Source of the DNA: Bacteroidia bacterium
Lineage (GTDB): Bacteria; Bacteroidota; Bacteroidia; Chitinophagales; Saprospiraceae
Direction of reading: 5' to 3'
DNA: 64,000 bases
Assembly (NCBI GenBank): GCA_030426765.1
Contig: JAUHXV010000005.1
Coordinates: forward strand, 58,273 to 122,272
Shown: one piece after another, positions 35,215-46,000 of the stretch
Layout: every line of letters begins with the position of its first letter
How positions within the stretch are numbered: the first letter of the stretch is position 1
Made by a program: the position numbers and the translations under genes
The notes under the pieces: generated by a model
The model's database searches: none
What the model saw: the letters and a program-made list of their open reading frames with translations, nothing else
Told to the model about the DNA's origin: nothing

Positions 35215-37617
35215 CTACTGAATGATATTCAGATGATGGATAAAGTATTTTTTTCCGGCAGTTCCTTTCAGAAAGTAAAGACCGGTAGGAATTTCAGAAA
35301 CATCAATAAATAATGTGTTCTCCCAACGGGCAAGTGTTCTGCCATCCGGATTGATCAGTTCAATCGTAAACTGCTCCGGGTTTTCCGGTAACTCAATAAA
35401 CACTTTTTCTCTGACCGGATTTGGATAGATTTTTACAGGAAGCTGATATAATACATTCAGACCGACTGTTTGATCCGGTACTTCAAATGTCGAAATAGCA
35501 GTACACCCTCGGAAATCTGTGACGGTAACTGTATATAATCCTGCTTCCAGATCCGAAATATCTTTTTCGGTGCTTGAGTAACCATTAGGACCGCTCCACA
35601 GAAACTCCAATGGAGGGAAGCCTGCGGATACCGTTATAAAAATGGCTCCCGCTGTGCTGTCTGTTACCGGCGTGATGGCATCCAGAAAGATGGTCATGGC
35701 GATTGGCTCTTCGACGAAAGTGCCCCCTTCCAAATCACATCCTTGTCCAAGGTCCGTGATTGTCACATCATAGTCTCCCGGACACAGATCCATAATTGAA
35801 CTGGAAGTTTCACCTGTGTTCCAGGCAAATGAAAAAGGTCCGATACCTCCGTTCGTAATGATGGCTGAAATAGAACCGTCGCATTCGCCCTGACAACTCA
35901 CATCTTCCACAGTGAACGAAACCTCACCAAAACACATGAAAGGAAAAACTTCAACCGACTCCTCTGTGGTGCAACCATTATTATCCGTTACTGTCACTGT
36001 GTATATACCCGGAACGAGGTTGGTGATCAAAGAATCTGAACTCGCATTGCTCCATTCATATGTAAATGGAGGGAAGTTTCCTGAAGGGGCCGCCCACGCA
36101 CTTCCATCATTGAGTCCGGGACCACTTTCACTGGTAGCGCCGGCATTGGCGAAAAATTCTTCCGCCTGATCAACAAAAAACACTTCAGATACTACACAGC
36201 CCTCTGCATCCGTAATGGATACGGTATACGAACCACTGCACAGATTTGAGATAATTATTCCAGTCTCGCCGGTATTCCACTCATACATATAAGGTGGAGT
36301 ACCTCCTGTAACATCTGTAATCTCTATAGTGCCATCACAAGACCCAAAGCAGCTGGCATCGGACACATCACCGACTATGGTTATGTCAAGGCATTCAAAT
36401 GCATTGACGGTTACGCTTTCCTCAACCGTGCAACCTTCCGAATCGGTGACGGTCACTGTATATACCCCGGGCGCTAGCCCAGTAATCTCAGAAGTAGATT
36501 CACCATTACTCCAGTCGAACAAATAAGGCGAAGTTCCGCCAGATGGGTTAGAGGAGGCAGTACCATCATTAGCATCCTGTGATGTTTCGCCCGTTGCACT
36601 CACATTAGGATCTATGGGATCCACATTGGTGATCTCAATACTTGCAGTTCCGGTGGCTCCATCATTATCTGTTACCGTGACAGAATACGTGCCGGCATCT
36701 AGATTACTGATCATGTCAGAGGTTTCACCATTACTCCATAGATAGGTGTACGGTGGTATGCCACCATCTGCCTCAGCAGTGGCCTCACCGTTAGGTGAGC
36801 AAAAAGATGTAGAATGTATTCCTGTGATGGTGACATTTAATGCAGAGCCCGGAGAAAGCTGATACACCGTACCCACTTCGGGTGTGCCTTCAATCGTCAC
36901 ATCTGAACTCTCGAGCACAGGCGCAGAGATATCACCTGAAAAAAAGTTAGCATTACTAAGATCACCTGAATTGTCATCGATATCCGTTATCCCCATGTAG
37001 GTTCCTCCGTAATAAAACAGTTCAGGATCCGGAATGGAATTGTCACCAAACCTAAACTCAACCTGATTGCTGCCTTCATATAACCAAAGCTGGATATTGA
37101 TATACATATCCTGTGAGTCTTCGGCATACTCCTCATACGAGCCTGCATTATTAATCTCTATTTTCAAAATGCGACTACCCGGATCACCTTCCACTACATA
37201 GCTGATCGGCGATAATGAGGTATCAGTCAATACTCCTCTGTCGATCAAATCAGTTTCAAAAGGGAATACAACTGTCGATACATCAGGATCTCCTGTTGGG
37301 GCCCTTAGAAGGAAACCCACCCCACTAAATTGGAAGGATGAAACAGTATGTCCATTCAATTGAAATGGAAAACTCACGGGGATAGAATACTCCGGGTCAT
37401 CCCAGGCTTCATTATTATTGACAGAAATTGGATTGGAAAGATCGGTGTAAGGCTCATTAAAAACAGAAAGCACATAGGTGGTTACCCCTGAGTTTCTGGA
37501 TGAAGCCTGGACCTGATCAAAAACAGACGATTTGCTTTGCCCGAAACTATGTGCCTGGTTTAGGGAGTACAGCAAAATCGTCATCAATGCGAATAATGCA
37601 ATCTTTCTCATAATCAT
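35215..37617 (-). CDS. SprB-repeat surface protein with T9SS sorting domain
   Basis: I start at ATG 37617 (800 residues; ATG 37611 is also possible, and the frame upstream only reaches a TTG). A signal peptide (RKIALFALMTILLYSLNQAHSFGQ) leads. About residues 25-260 are a beta-rich domain (nidogen-like strands such as YMNIQLWLYEGSNQVEFRFG). About 265-715 hold six SprB/PKD-like repeats, each with the core PPYTYLWSNGET, I-x-x-L-x-x-G-x-Y-x-V-T-V-T-D and C. The last 80 residues are a type A sorting domain (IYPNPVREKVFIELP, GLYFLKGT). SprB-type proteins are mobile surface adhesins used in gliding, so this is a likely adhesin. Confidence 0.9.
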   Translation of the reverse strand: MIMRKIALFALMTILLYSLNQAHSFGQSKSSVFDQVQASSRNSGVTTYVLSVFNEPYTDLSNPISVNNNEAWDDPEYSIPVSFPFQLNGHTVSSFQFSGVGFLLRAPTGDPDVSTVVFPFETDLIDRGVLTDTSLSPISYVVEGDPGSRILKIEINNAGSYEEYAEDSQDMYINIQLWLYEGSNQVEFRFGDNSIPDPELFYYGGTYMGITDIDDNSGDLSNANFFSGDISAPVLESSDVTIEGTPEVGTVYQLSPGSALNVTITGIHSTSFCSPNGEATAEADGGIPPYTYLWSNGETSDMISNLDAGTYSVTVTDNDGATGTASIEITNVDPIDPNVSATGETSQDANDGTASSNPSGGTSPYLFDWSNGESTSEITGLAPGVYTVTVTDSEGCTVEESVTVNAFECLDITIVGDVSDASCFGSCDGTIEITDVTGGTPPYMYEWNTGETGIIISNLCSGSYTVSITDAEGCVVSEVFFVDQAEEFFANAGATSESGPGLNDGSAWAAPSGNFPPFTYEWSNASSDSLITNLVPGIYTVTVTDNNGCTTEESVEVFPFMCFGEVSFTVEDVSCQGECDGSISAIITNGGIGPFSFAWNTGETSSSIMDLCPGDYDVTITDLGQGCDLEGGTFVEEPIAMTIFLDAITPVTDSTAGAIFITVSAGFPPLEFLWSGPNGYSSTEKDISDLEAGLYTVTVTDFRGCTAISTFEVPDQTVGLNVLYQLPVKIYPNPVREKVFIELPENPEQFTIELINPDGRTLARWENTLFIDVSEIPTGLYFLKGTAGKKYFIHHLNIIQ

Positions 37618-37778
37618 TTTTTTAGTTAGAAGGAACAATCATCATCAAACATTACGCTGGAGCCACTGCTGATTGAGCTATGCGGACACATAACACAACA
37701 GAGGATCCGAGGGCACAGACTTATTTGAGGGTGATACGTCAGGGTTTGACTTTTCGGTCTCTAAAATAAACAAAAAGT

Positions 37779-38645
37779 TTATTTCTGCGCGATTCGCGAT
37801 CTGGCGTGCAGGTCTTTTTGCATGGCTTTGTTGACAATATACACCCCCGCCAGCGTGATGACTGACCCCAGGACAATCAGCACGGTCAGGGGTTCCCCGA
37901 TGAGTATAGCACCGGTGATCACCGCGACGATCGGATTGATATAGGCATACACCGAGACAAGACTGGTAGGCAGTTTCTGGAGTGCATAGAGGTAAGCGAG
38001 AAAGGCAAAGACCGAACTGATGATGGTTAGGAACAAGATCACCGCCCAGGCATAGGCTGTGATGTCAATGAGTGGAATAGTGTCTCCCGTCAACGTAGAC
38101 ACCGCTGTCAATACCACACCTGCAATCAGCATCTGCCATCCGATACTAAAGTAGGGGTTGTAGTCCAAAGCAAAGTCTCGCGTCAGGATAGTGCCATACG
38201 CCCAGGTAAGGGAAGCTATGAGCCCCAGGACTATACCACCCAGGAAGGTGAGGTTAAACAGCATGGAAAGATGTTCATAGAAAACGGTACAAACCCCTGC
38301 AAAGCCAACGAATATGCCTACCCAGGTCAGAGGAGGGAGTTTCGTTCGCCCGCGCAAGGTGATAATCAATACCAGCCACAACGGAAAAATCGCTCCGATG
38401 ATGGCGCCCAGTCCGGCTGTTGTATACTTGACACCCAGCGTAGAAAGGCCCTGGCTGATCATAAAGTTGATAATCGCCAGGAAAAAGATCATCCTCCATT
38501 CTTTGGCATTGGGCATCCGGGTGCGCCTATACAGAAAGTAGAGAACAAAAATGCTCCCGGCGATGAGTTGGCGAATGCCTACCATCTGAAAGGCGGGCAC
38601 GTACTTGACTGCTTCGCGGGTGCCTACCCATGAAAGTCCCCACAC
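37779..38645 (-). CDS. EamA/DMT family transporter with uncertain or broken 5' end
   Basis: The visible part from GTG 38645 has 288 residues and about ten hydrophobic helices in two EamA repeats, for example ISQGLSTLGVKYTTAGLGAI and LTWAYGTILTRDFALDY. Drug/metabolite transporters of this kind move small metabolites across the inner membrane. The conserved first helix continues upstream without a stop (AYLALAFVCIVWG, codons at 38646-38681), but that frame has no ATG, GTG or TTG before it. An ATG at 38744-38746 lies in another frame and stops at 38698. Either a rare start codon, a frameshift mutation or a sequence error is involved. Confidence 0.8.
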   Translation of the reverse strand: MWGLSWVGTREAVKYVPAFQMVGIRQLIAGSIFVLYFLYRRTRMPNAKEWRMIFFLAIINFMISQGLSTLGVKYTTAGLGAIIGAIFPLWLVLIITLRGRTKLPPLTWVGIFVGFAGVCTVFYEHLSMLFNLTFLGGIVLGLIASLTWAYGTILTRDFALDYNPYFSIGWQMLIAGVVLTAVSTLTGDTIPLIDITAYAWAVILFLTIISSVFAFLAYLYALQKLPTSLVSVYAYINPIVAVITGAILIGEPLTVLIVLGSVITLAGVYIVNKAMQKDLHARSRIAQK

Positions 38646-38757
38646 AATACATACAAAGGCCAGCGCCAGGTATGCTTTTTGATCGATATGTGCCTTTACC
38701 GCGCTGATGGTAGTGTGATTTCCAGTGACGGGATATTTGCCTTCATTAATGGTATGC

Positions 38758-39972
38758 CTAATAACCCTTTATACGACGTATAAGTTGTCGGAACATCTCG
38801 CCCACGTTTTCCGGCCGCTCCCTGTTTTCCGAGAATACAGGAGTTCCGTTGTCTTCCTCTACGTGAAACTTAAAGATCATATCCTCATGACCTCGGATTG
38901 TATCCTGCATCCCGCCATATCGAAGATCAGCCAGGACGTACCCGGTGTCAGTTTCGAAGGGCACCAGATATCCCTCGGAAAACCAAAGCAAGGTGTTGTA
39001 ATCCGGGTAGGGAAGCCATGCCTGATGGATGGAATCGTTTTTCGGAATGACATTCATGTGGTGAAAATTCGGATCCGAGTCAAACACCGAATAGCTGCCC
39101 ACATAGAAATTGTTCTGATCTTCTGCCACACAAGACCACAAAAAATTATTGAAGATGGTCGGGCCGGTGTTGGTGCGTGTAGCCTGAATTTCACGATGCG
39201 CCAGGGCTTTATCAAATACCCGGTCGATATGCACTTTATTGGCAAGCGTCAGGACCATATAGAAACTGCTGATGCCAATCCCCAGCCACGTAAAAAATGC
39301 ACGCTTCTTTGTGTTGCGACGCAGACCGGCAGCCACGATCACACAGATAAGAAATGGTAGCGTATACATCGGATCCACTACCGATATATTGCTGAAGGCC
39401 ACGCGGATATCCGAAAACGGCTGAAAGATCTGAGTGCCGAATGCCGTAAAACTATCCAGCATCCAATGGGTGGAAAAAGCCAGAAAAAAGAGCCAGTACC
39501 AATCTTTAAATGAAGTGTCCGGTACCTCGAGCTCCTTAATAATATAGTAGCGGTATAATCGATATATCAGGTAAAGGACTGATATGATAGATGCGATCAG
39601 GAAGCCCCATGAAGGCTGGCCTTGTTCGCTAAACATCATATTGAGCCCGAAAGCAATCAGTACCAGCAGGATGATATCAAGCAGGGACACAAAGCCCTTA
39701 TACCACCAGGAGGTATGCGCTTTGGTATCGTACAGCTTGTGCACCAGCCATCCAAAGAGACATGGTGCTACAACTGAAAAAAATATCGAGTGCGAAATGC
39801 CCCGGTGAAAGGCGAGGGCTTCGATATCGTCCAGAAATGGATTGGCAATAATGTCCAGGTCCGGGATGGTGCCTCCGATGGCGCCCCACACCATGGCCCG
39901 GTTGCCAATTTTCCGCCCTAAAGCGATTTCGCCTACTGCCGCACCCAGTACGATTTGTGTCAGGGAATCCAT
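38758..39972 (-). CDS. Membrane-bound metal-dependent hydrolase, YdjM family
   Basis: I start at ATG 39972, giving the family N-terminus MDSLTQIVLGAAVGE (404 residues); the longer frame adds ten poorly conserved residues. The N-terminal half carries GGTIPDLDIIANPF and HRGISHSIF, the Asp/His metal ligands of the YdjM/LexA-binding-type membrane hydrolase family (DUF457), plus HWMLDSFTAFGTQIF in a later helix. About seven helices span residues 15-260. The C-terminal 140 residues are a soluble beta-rich domain. Substrate and role are not established; damage-inducible expression is known for E. coli YdjM. It is followed by the EamA gene. Confidence 0.85.
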   Translation of the reverse strand: MDSLTQIVLGAAVGEIALGRKIGNRAMVWGAIGGTIPDLDIIANPFLDDIEALAFHRGISHSIFFSVVAPCLFGWLVHKLYDTKAHTSWWYKGFVSLLDIILLVLIAFGLNMMFSEQGQPSWGFLIASIISVLYLIYRLYRYYIIKELEVPDTSFKDWYWLFFLAFSTHWMLDSFTAFGTQIFQPFSDIRVAFSNISVVDPMYTLPFLICVIVAAGLRRNTKKRAFFTWLGIGISSFYMVLTLANKVHIDRVFDKALAHREIQATRTNTGPTIFNNFLWSCVAEDQNNFYVGSYSVFDSDPNFHHMNVIPKNDSIHQAWLPYPDYNTLLWFSEGYLVPFETDTGYVLADLRYGGMQDTIRGHEDMIFKFHVEEDNGTPVFSENRERPENVGEMFRQLIRRIKGY

Positions 39973-40115
39973 GCCGCGCAAAGGTAAGTTTAGTTGATAC
40001 AAAAACCTTCCCCGCCACGTTTTGTTGTGAAAATGAATAATTTGCAGCGTTTACCCGGTGGAGGGTATCCTTACAGGTGAATCTTCATCTCATTTCCATC
40101 AAAAAATTACCATTC

Positions 40116-40643
40116 ATGCGTATTCTACTCCTTCTGTTTTGTTTTGTTCCATCTCTGGTGGCCGGCCAGCAGAGTTTTGCCTGGGAAAATTTTTCGTTTG
40201 GTGAACCAGCGCTGTCTCTCCAGATTCCCGGCGAGGTCAAATCTCAGAATACCAATCTTCCCCCGGATGCCCAGGTGCTGGTCAGGGCCTATGATGCCTA
40301 TTACCATCGAAATACGGAAACCGGCCTGGTCGTCACCCTGATGCATGCGCAGTATCTCGAAGACGTAGAAGCTGACAAACTGGGTGCGGTCGAAGGTACC
40401 AACAACCAATGGGAGGGCACCGGCTCCCGAGTGGTGATTCTCAGTACTACTGAAAATAAAATCTCCGGAAAATCCGCCGTGCAGCAGACAGGCCACCTGA
40501 TGAATGCTGGGCGGGAATACGACTTTATGGATGTCGTGATTGTGGAAGGCGCTTATATCTGGCAGGTGATCGTGATGATCCCCTCAGACGACAAATCCCT
40601 GCAACCCACGCTTCGCAAGATTATCGATTCGATTTCGATATAA
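40116..40643 (+). CDS. Small secreted protein of unknown function
   Basis: I start at ATG 40116, where a signal peptide begins (RILLLLFCFVPSLVAGQ); a GTG at 40077 would add 13 residues. The mature chain of about 158 residues reads as an alternating beta-strand domain (FSFGEPALSLQIPGEV, TGLVVTLMHAQYL, YDFMDVVIVEGAYIWQVIVMIP) and ends in a helix (LQPTLRKIIDSISI). This layout resembles small periplasmic or surface domains of Bacteroidota, but I do not recognise a family. It ends at a bidirectional terminator shared with the convergent OmpA gene. Confidence 0.65.
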   Translation: MRILLLLFCFVPSLVAGQQSFAWENFSFGEPALSLQIPGEVKSQNTNLPPDAQVLVRAYDAYYHRNTETGLVVTLMHAQYLEDVEADKLGAVEGTNNQWEGTGSRVVILSTTENKISGKSAVQQTGHLMNAGREYDFMDVVIVEGAYIWQVIVMIPSDDKSLQPTLRKIIDSISI

Positions 40644-40646
40644 AGA

Positions 40647-40685
40647 CAAAAAAAAGAAGCCCGTGTGATGCGGGCTTCTTTTTTT
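40647..40685. terminator. Bidirectional Rho-independent terminator
   Basis: GAAGCCCG (40656-40663) pairs with CGGGCTTC (40671-40678); nine A precede it and seven T follow. It lies between convergent genes. Confidence 0.92.
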
Positions 40686-40704
40686 GTATCAATTTGGGTG
40701 AATA

Positions 40705-41613
40705 TTATTCTCCCTTTGGTTTTTCAGCTTTCACCATATCCGGGTTCAGCAGGTCATAAAACTGATCCAGCTTAGGCAGGATGATGATCCGTGTACGACG
40801 GTTGGTCGCGCGACCTTCCTTCGTATCGTTGCTGGCCAGTGTGTTGTACTCACCGCGACCCGCAGCGATCAGACGATTAGGATCGATGTTGTAGTTTTTC
40901 TGAAGGATACGCACCACAGCTGTAGCACGTTTTACACTCAGATCCCAGTTGTCTTTCGTACAAGCGGTATTAATGGGCACATTATCTGTGTAGCCTTCTA
41001 CCATGACTTCCAGGTCAGGACGCTCTTCGATGATCGTTGCTATCTTACCCAATACTTCGTTGGCTCGGGAGGTCAGATCGGAACTGCCGGACTGGAACAA
41101 CATCTTGTCAGACAAGTTGATCATTACGACAGTTTTGTCGACTTTGACTTCAATGTCCTGATCCTCAATACCATCCTTCAATTGAGCTTTAAGGTTGGCA
41201 GAAAGAGCAAGATTGATACTGTCCGCTTTTGTTTTGGCCGCCTGAAGCAGGTGGATGTATTTGTCTTTTTCAGCCAGTTGATCAAGCGTGCGCTTCATGT
41301 TTTCGTTGGCACCCTGAGACATAACCGTCAGGTCGCCAACTTGTGACAATTGGATATCGCGCTGTTTCTGACAGTCCGTGAGTTGGGCGCGCAGATCGGC
41401 CATTTGCTCTTCGCGGATGTTCTTTTCAGAACGGAGGGCATTCAGGTCATTGGTGCAGCTGCTGAGTTTGTCTTTAGCGGCTTTGAGATCTTCTTCGCAT
41501 TGAGCAATCTGCTGGTTGCAGGACTCCTGAAGTGCGTTAAACTTTTTATTGCTTACGCAGGAGGTCAGCAAAAGCACTGAAAAGGCCAGCATGCTTAAAA
41601 TCGTACGATTCAT
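40705..41613 (-). CDS. OmpA family lipoprotein with coiled-coil region
   Basis: The protein has 302 residues. A lipoprotein signal ends at Cys19 (LLLTSC). About residues 22-150 form a long coiled coil (QQIAQCEEDLKAAKDKLSSC and similar). About 155-285 are an OmpA/MotB peptidoglycan-binding domain with LFQSGSSDL, VEGYTDNVPI, the Asp and Arg contact positions in DNWDLSVKRATAVVRIL, and GRGEYNTLASNDTKEGRATNRR. It probably links the outer membrane to peptidoglycan. It is similar in layout to OmpA-type lipoproteins widely found in Bacteroidota. Confidence 0.9.
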   Translation of the reverse strand: MNRTILSMLAFSVLLLTSCVSNKKFNALQESCNQQIAQCEEDLKAAKDKLSSCTNDLNALRSEKNIREEQMADLRAQLTDCQKQRDIQLSQVGDLTVMSQGANENMKRTLDQLAEKDKYIHLLQAAKTKADSINLALSANLKAQLKDGIEDQDIEVKVDKTVVMINLSDKMLFQSGSSDLTSRANEVLGKIATIIEERPDLEVMVEGYTDNVPINTACTKDNWDLSVKRATAVVRILQKNYNIDPNRLIAAGRGEYNTLASNDTKEGRATNRRTRIIILPKLDQFYDLLNPDMVKAEKPKGE

Positions 41614-41848
41614 TAATGTATTTTTTAGGTTAATAATAGGCTTCTATCCAAGGAGTGCGAGCAGCAGGACACCGCCTGATGGGTGAGAACTCCCTAAATT
41701 ATCCTGCAAAAATACATGTATCTGCCTTAGTTTATAAGTTTTAATGTGAATATTTGGTTAAAGTATTTGCCAAATAATCCTTTTTCGACGGGGTTTACAC
41801 AAGAGACGTGACTTTGGTAAGTATGTAGGATTGTTGAAGGGTCCACTA

Positions 41849-42280
41849 CTACTTCACCTTCATCAGGGTGATCTGGTCTTCACTCTCTGCATCAAACTCC
41901 GTGGGGCGGGGCGTGCCGTCAAATTTCATGTTGATCACAAGTGTTTTGGCGTCAATAAGCATATAGATACCGGACATTCGGCTGATTTCTGCACCATCTG
42001 CACAGGTGGACACAACGAAATCGAGGTGAGCCGGAGAAGCAGAATCATCTGTTTCGTAGGTCATGTCATATTCGATGCCGTCTGAGCGATATTGCTTTCC
42101 TCCGATATCCTGCTGATCAATCGTAAAGGTGACGTATCCTTTTTTGTCAAACGTGATGAAACCTACTTCTTTCCCGTCTTCCCCGCGCCATTTTCCCACT
42201 AAAGGTGATTTTTTCACATCATCGGCAGTGAAGGAGAGAAACACTACAGTACATACGGCAAGCGTGAAAATTTTTTTCAT
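41849..42280 (-). CDS. Small secreted protein, lipocalin-like, unassigned
   Basis: I start at ATG 42280 (143 residues), where a signal peptide (KKIFTLAVCTVVFLSFTA) begins; an ATG at 42343 would add 21 residues. The mature part starts with SPLVGKWRGEDGKEVGFITFDKKGYVTF, a G-K-W then repeated strand pattern that resembles lipocalin-like small barrel domains. Two cysteines are absent, and one Cys (STCADG) remains. No function can be named. It is divergent from the MobA-like gene 82 bases away. Confidence 0.6.
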   Translation of the reverse strand: MKKIFTLAVCTVVFLSFTADDVKKSPLVGKWRGEDGKEVGFITFDKKGYVTFTIDQQDIGGKQYRSDGIEYDMTYETDDSASPAHLDFVVSTCADGAEISRMSGIYMLIDAKTLVINMKFDGTPRPTEFDAESEDQITLMKVK

Positions 42281-42362
42281 CAGAGGGAATTTGAACACAT
42301 AGAAAAATCCAAGATAGGGAAAAGTTGTCATCGGTAAATTCAATGCAGATCAGCAGATCGAA

Positions 42363-43031
42363 ATGAAGAACCACGAGCTGACAAAAATTTATTCCGCAGC
42401 AGAACCCGTATCTTCGGACGTCATGGAAGCAACCCCTGAGCGCATGATCCCCGAGTTATATGGTTTGGTTATGGCCGGTGGCGACAGTGCGCGCATGGGT
42501 GTTGATAAAGGCCTGCTTGACTATCACGGGATACCGCAACAGGATTATGTAGCGCAATTGCTGGAGCCCTTTGTATCAGAAGTTTTTATCTCCAGAAGGA
42601 AGGGTCAGGAAGCAAAAACCGATCTAACCGTGCTGGAAGACACCTACAGCGGCCTCGGCCCCTTTGGTGGACTATTATCCGCCTTTCAGTATAAGGCCTC
42701 CTGTGCGTGGTTTGTCGTGGCATGCGATTTTCCACTGCTCGACCCACAAGCCCTGGGGCAATTGGTGGAAGCACGCGACCCCACTGCGTACGCAACCTGC
42801 TTTCTGGATGAGAAATCACTCATGCCCGAACCCTGGGTGACCATTCTCGAACCAAAAATCTATCCGATCCTTCTCGAATACCATAAAAAAGGACGAAGCA
42901 GTCTACGCGGTATCCTCGTGGATTACAATGTGCCGGTGATCAGAGCCACAGATACGGACGTACTGATGAATGCCAATACACCTGAAGAAGCAGAACGATT
43001 GAAAAAAATTATTTCCGAAAAGCACCTTTAA
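42363..43031 (+). CDS. mobA: MobA-like NTP transferase (molybdenum cofactor guanylyltransferase)
   Basis: The protein has 222 residues, with about 30 extra N-terminal residues before the core. GLVMAGGDSARMGVDKGLLDYHG (about residues 34-56) is the nucleotide-binding signature of MobA/MobA-like transferases. VVACDFPLLDP (about 118-128) gives the metal-binding Asp, and NANTPEEAERL is the C-terminal family motif. MobA joins GMP to molybdopterin to form the guanine dinucleotide cofactor; MobA-like relatives act on cytidine. No other molybdenum cofactor gene is in the window. A strong terminator follows. Confidence 0.82.
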   Translation: MKNHELTKIYSAAEPVSSDVMEATPERMIPELYGLVMAGGDSARMGVDKGLLDYHGIPQQDYVAQLLEPFVSEVFISRRKGQEAKTDLTVLEDTYSGLGPFGGLLSAFQYKASCAWFVVACDFPLLDPQALGQLVEARDPTAYATCFLDEKSLMPEPWVTILEPKIYPILLEYHKKGRSSLRGILVDYNVPVIRATDTDVLMNANTPEEAERLKKIISEKHL

Positions 43032-43068
43032 AAAAAGTCACTACCAGATTTGCTGATAGTGACTTTTT
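43032..43068. terminator. Bidirectional Rho-independent terminator
   Basis: AAAAAGTCACTA (43032-43043) and TAGTGACTTTTT (43057-43068) pair over 12 bases. It separates the convergent MobA-like and Ycf48/PKD genes. Confidence 0.88.
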
Positions 43069-43095
43069 GCATTCAACGAAAAAGTTTCTAGTTAT

Positions 43096-46000
43096 TTATT
43101 TCAACACTACAAAACGACCCTGATAAATCTGATCGTTTTGCTCAATTCGAATGACATACACGCCATTAGACAATGTACTGACGCCTACGGATGAATTCAT
43201 TGCTGATGCATTAGCAACCATCTTACCTGTGAAGTCGATAATTTGATAACGTATAGCACCTTCGATATCTCGCAGATACAATTCATTGCTCACTGGATTT
43301 GGGTAGATAGAAATCGAAGTGATATCCCGGATGTCACCTGTGGAGGTCACAAATACGGCTAGCTGCGGCGCAGTCGATTGGCATCCATTGTCGTATTCTA
43401 CAACAGCGTGATAAACTCCTGAGGCTGTAGCCGTGTAGGTGTCTTCGGTGGCACCGTCAATGATTTCTCCATTCATGTACCATTGGTACGAAATACCTGT
43501 AGAGGATAATGACAGCATGTTTCCGTTTTGTATGATAGAGACAGGTGGAGCAGGTTTTGGTGCAACAGACAAAGCCGTTTCGGGCGTTATGCCACATGTG
43601 TTTTGTCCAACAACCGTTACATCGCCGGCTTCAGCGCCTACCATAACATCCAGCATAGCTTCATTGAGTGCGCCGGTTACCTGCCAGTCGGCAGGAATCG
43701 ACCAGACAAATGAGTCGGCATGGTTTGCGTCCGCTGTATAGGTGACAACCCTTCCCTGACAAGGATCAATCTCGCCGGATACGCTATTCACCACCGGCAT
43801 GCGTATCGGAGACACCATTTGCGTCAAGGCCTGTGAGGAGCCACATGCATTTGAGGCAGTGACGCTGATCGTACCTGCTTCAGTGCCAATTTCAACCGTA
43901 ACAGAAGCGAGACTCGGATCTGTCAGCACCACCCAGTCACCTGGAAAACTCCATGCGTAACTATCCGACATCACACCTGTCACTGCGTACGTGACCATAG
44001 CACCTTCGCAAGGATTGGCTTCTCCGGTAAAGTTGCTGATTTGAGGCAGGGGCTGTGAAACAGCATTATTATTGATCGTCTCCGAAATCCCGCACGGATT
44101 TGATCCGGTGACAGAGATTACGCCAGTATTAATGCCTGCTTTTACCCAGACAGAATCATTGTTGGTATCACTCACAGGTTGCCAGCCATTAGGAAAGAGC
44201 CAGGAAAACTGAGTCACTTCATCTCCACTCACGGTGTAGAGAACAGTGTCGCCCTGACATGGATTCAGGTCTCCGGTAAAATCAGCAATGCTCGGTAGTG
44301 AGTTACAATACGGGAGCACTTCGATATCCGAGCCAAAGCCACAGATCCATGCGGTGCCATTCGGGTTAGGGAATCCCGTGACATCATAGATCGGAAATGA
44401 AGTAATGTATCCCGACTGCCAGCTCATACCACCATCGAAGGTGGTATACACGCGACCTTCCTGGTTGTTTCTCCCCGCTACAATGCCTGTATCCGGAGAG
44501 ATGAAATAAAGACTTTCCCAGAATCGCTCAATCGGCAGATCAATGGGTGTCCATGAGTCACCGGCATCACTGGTATGCCACATCACCTTTTTAAAACTCG
44601 AGGTCACCATCCAGCCTTCTTCCCCGATAAAATAGGTTTGCTCATATTGTAAGTTGGCTTCGGGTGGGGTGATCTCAGTCCAGGTATCGCCCTGGTCGAT
44701 GCTTTTTAAGATCAACCCATTGTAGCCTGTCGCCATGACGCGATTGTTATCGATCTTGCGAATGGAACGAAGCTGACTAGGGGCCATATAAGCAGTATCC
44801 CACACTTCCCCGCCATCGGTTGTCCGAAGGATCAGACCGGTTGTGGTAGTCACTAAAATACGCGACGCGGACAGAGCTGCGATATCATTCACCGAACCGC
44901 CCAGGAGACTTAACTTTTCCTCCCAGGTGTCGCCCATATCTGTGGTGTGATAGATTGCTTTGTTGGCGCCTACCCATACATCCGACTGCGTCAGACCATA
45001 GACGCTGAAACATGGATTGGGGAGAAGGTTGTCCAGCTCTTCCCAATGCGTACCGCCATCGAAGGTGCGTATCACAACACCATCCGTTCCGACAGACATA
45101 CCCGCATTGCGATTAAAAAAATGCGTCGCATAGAGGATTTGTCGCTCGGGGCCGGAGGTTTCTATCCAGGTGGCACCGCCGTCTGTCGTACGCGTGATGC
45201 TGCTCACATCATTGCCGACCCAAAATTCATTATCACCGGAAGAACTGACGGATGCGTTTTTGGTATTGATTGTGCCCATATCATAATTGGTCCAGGTCTT
45301 ACCAGAATCCTGTGAGATAGAAGGTTCTCCGTTGCTCGTAGCAGCCATCATGATGCCGGCATTTTCTCCGAACGCAAGGTCCTGAGGATTGCTGTGCACT
45401 TCTCCGGAGCTCACTTCAGTCCAGGTGACTCCACCGTCATGGCTTTGGTAGATTTTTCGGCCATCGACTGCAACACCATATTGGGCATCAAAGAATCGCA
45501 AAACGTCCGGGCTGGTGATATCTGTATTGACAGACCAATCTCCACCTCCGTTTGCTGTGGCATAAATACCCACGTTGACAAACTGTGTAAAGACATATAT
45601 GTGATCAGTATCCAGGATGTGTCCGCCTTTGACATTCATCGCCACCGGAAGATTTAAATCTGTCCAGGTATCATTTTCCCATTTGAAAACACCGCTGGCA
45701 GCGATGACGAGAATCTCCGTGGCAGAGGTAACCTGTACGGCCACAATGCCGGCAGGGGCGCCGTTTATTTCCATCCAGTTCATCCCGCCATTGGTCGACA
45801 GGATCAGTCCGTCCCCACCGGCGGCAACAACAGCGCCATTTGTGCCATCTGCGTAGTCTACAGCTTCAAAGGACCAGTCCATGTCCCAGGAAGTCAGCAG
45901 GTCCCATGTCTGCGTCATGGGATCCAGTTTCAGGATCAGATCAGAATGGCCCACGGCATATCCATGTCCATCCTGGTGCATGGCGATGTCCAGCACATCT

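Noticed and set aside
41849..43031. Molybdenum cofactor gene cluster around the MobA-like gene
   Set aside because: Neighbours are a small secreted protein and a T9SS protein; no other moa, moe or molybdate transport gene is in the window.
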